This document shows positions 58,692 through 61,475 of a stretch of DNA of 61,475 nucleotides, in pieces. Below the pieces are notes generated by a model, which was not told the DNA's origin, did not search any database, and was given only the letters and a program-made list of their open reading frames with translations. The stretch lies in the NCBI GenBank assembly GCA_049585815.1, contig JBAVAR010000092.1:1-61475 (forward strand). The letters are read 5' to 3'. This stretch comes from DATLSM01 sp049585815 (GTDB lineage Bacteria > Actinomycetota > Thermoleophilia > Solirubrobacterales > 70-9). Made by a program: the position numbers and the translations under genes. Numbering within the stretch: position 1 is the first letter of the stretch; each line of letters starts with the position of its first letter.

Positions 58692-58721
58692 CACGACGCT
58701 GTCGATATCGACAGCGTCGTG
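58692..58721. repeat. 30-bp perfect palindrome between murA and the rRNA genes
   Basis: Fifteen bases, CACGACGCTGTCGAT, are followed at once by their exact reverse complement, with the axis between 58706 and 58707. There is no loop spacer and no U-tract on either side, so it fits a dimer-binding site or a cruciform better than a terminator. The surrounding 58481-58905 stretch has no gene I can support. Confidence 0.9.
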
Positions 58722-58905
58722 GCGTGCGCACAAGGCTGCCGTCGCCCGAACACAGGCAAAGGGCACAAATCGCCCCCTGGGACCCCGGGTGGCGCAAGCA
58801 ATGCAAAATGGATCCTCCGTCTCCGGGCAGGCCCCGGCCGGGGGCATGAGCAGGCACGAAATGCACGCTGCATTGCAGATTTTGGGTCACGTCCGGAGGC
58901 CCGCG

Positions 58906-58911
58906 TAGCTT
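58906..58911 (+). promoter_or_regulatory. Possible -10 box of a small gene facing the rRNA operon
   Basis: TAGCTT ends 8 nt before the ATG at 58920; TTGGGT lies 18 bp further upstream as a weak -35. Confidence 0.35.
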
Positions 58912-58919
58912 ACGAACTC

Positions 58920-59165
58920 ATGTTCGACTCAAGCGCTACACCTTCATTCACGCGACGGCTCGCTGATGCCGTCGACGTGCTGATCGACTTCGCGACGCTC
59001 GGCGAGTACGGGCTGGAGCCCGTTGGGAGAACGGCGCCGAGCTGCGAGGGCCGGAAACGACGGAGGGCCGCCCCTGCGGGGCGGCCCCGAGTCGCAGAAG
59101 AACCGGCGGCGACCTACTCTCCCAGGGGGTTGCCCCCCAAGTACCATCGGCGCAGAGTGGCTTAA
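58920..59165 (+). CDS. Possible small protein running antisense into the 5S rRNA
   Basis: The 81-residue frame begins with a protein-like stretch (MFDSSATPSFTRRLADAVD, then VLIDFATLGEYGLEPVG). It turns into a basic tail read through the rRNA terminator hairpin and antisense to 5S. Only about the first 40 residues look like real protein, so the gene may be truncated or a chance frame. The start matches the leaderless pattern of this window. I recognise no family. Confidence 0.3.
   Translation: MFDSSATPSFTRRLADAVDVLIDFATLGEYGLEPVGRTAPSCEGRKRRRAAPAGRPRVAEEPAATYSPRGLPPKYHRRRVA
59065..59087 (-). terminator. rRNA operon terminator hairpin
   Basis: A 10-bp perfect GC stem (GGGCCGCCCC, 59065-59074, with 59078-59087) closes a 3-nt loop directly downstream of the 5S gene on the minus strand. 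The tail after it is T-containing but not a strong U-run. Confidence 0.75.
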
Positions 59166-59218
59166 CTGCTCTGTTCGGAATGGAAAGAGGTGTCTCCCAC
59201 TCGCTATGCGCCACCGGA
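59103..59218 (-). rRNA. rrf: 5S ribosomal RNA
   Basis: The minus strand gives a roughly 116-nt 5S sequence with the conserved GTGGGAGACACC, CCATTCCGAACAG and GTTAAGCC loop A to loop C blocks. The closing stem is GGTGGCG at the 5' side with CGCCGCCGG at the 3' end. The ends are estimated to within a few bases. It lies about 70 bp after the 23S gene and is followed by the terminator hairpin. Confidence 0.95.
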
Positions 59219-59286
59219 ATTTTGCGAGACATCCGCCCCGGTGGAGCTTGAAAACCGCACAAGGCCTCAGAATAAGAAATAAACAT

Positions 59287-61475
<2,189 letters not shown>

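Noticed and set aside
58636..58908. A 90-codon frame with TTG start, GACAAT 8 nt upstream and a hydrophobic N-terminus
   Set aside because: The hydrophobic stretch is partly created by the 30-bp palindrome, the box does not match TANNNT, and the rest is low complexity. I prefer the palindrome as the meaningful feature.

Overview
The window is a chromosomal segment of a GC-rich bacterium. The best fit is a deep-branching actinobacterium of the Thermoleophilia/Rubrobacter type. This is inferred from gene content: a GarA-like FHA protein next to a MerR regulator, an RsiG-like c-di-GMP-motif protein, MurT/GatD, SepF, a VKOR-DsbA pair and wax-ester synthase. Unlike most Actinobacteria, it has a short HisG with a HisZ partner. 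No species is claimed. The right end is the 3' part of a 23S rRNA gene and a 5S gene, both on the minus strand.

Layout. 1-5.7 kb: a partial MBL hydrolase and an epimerase (minus), divergent from hflX, dut, an MFS transporter and a UPF0173 hydrolase (plus). 5.7-9.6 kb: a minus-strand operon of lipid kinase, MurT, a methyltransferase and GatD. 9.6-15.6 kb: a methyltransferase, then plus-strand cyclophilin, peroxiredoxin, hydrolase, a secreted protein, VKOR, a DsbA-like protein and a chromate transporter. 15.58-16.67 kb: an AT-richer islet with inverted repeats. 16.7-22.4 kb: a membrane lipid kinase divergent from a PAP2 phosphatase, then a KdpD/KdpE-like two-component system with an APC-USP transporter. 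22.4-32.1 kb: SDR and thiolase, CcdA, DinB, wax-ester synthase, NadE, a thioesterase and a membrane sigma4-like protein. 32.1-35.8 kb: an operon of RsiG-like, FHA, MerR, SRPBCC and AGPS-like genes behind a consensus promoter. 35.8-58.5 kb: a long minus-strand run of housekeeping genes (murA, his, cca, pgeF, yggS, sepF, proC, yggT, lspA, rluD, rpsB, tsf, pyrH, frr, uppS, cdsA, dxr, rseP, ispG, proS, pgsA). 58.5-61.5 kb: a non-coding stretch with a 30-bp perfect palindrome, then the rRNA genes.

How it works together. The minus-strand block combines translation factors, isoprenoid and phospholipid precursor synthesis, envelope growth and histidine synthesis. Many genes overlap by 4 bp (ATGA or GTGA), implying translational coupling. 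About 23 starts on both strands have a TANNNT box 6-10 bp upstream and no Shine-Dalgarno sequence. This suggests widespread leaderless transcription; rpsB and the RsiG-like operon are contrasting leadered genes.

Most noteworthy: the leaderless pattern with shared divergent -10 elements, the RsiG-like protein with one substitution in its signature, the membrane protein joining a sigma4-like HTH to an RskA-like domain, the 30-bp palindrome, the inverted-repeat islet, and the methyltransferase between murT and gatD.
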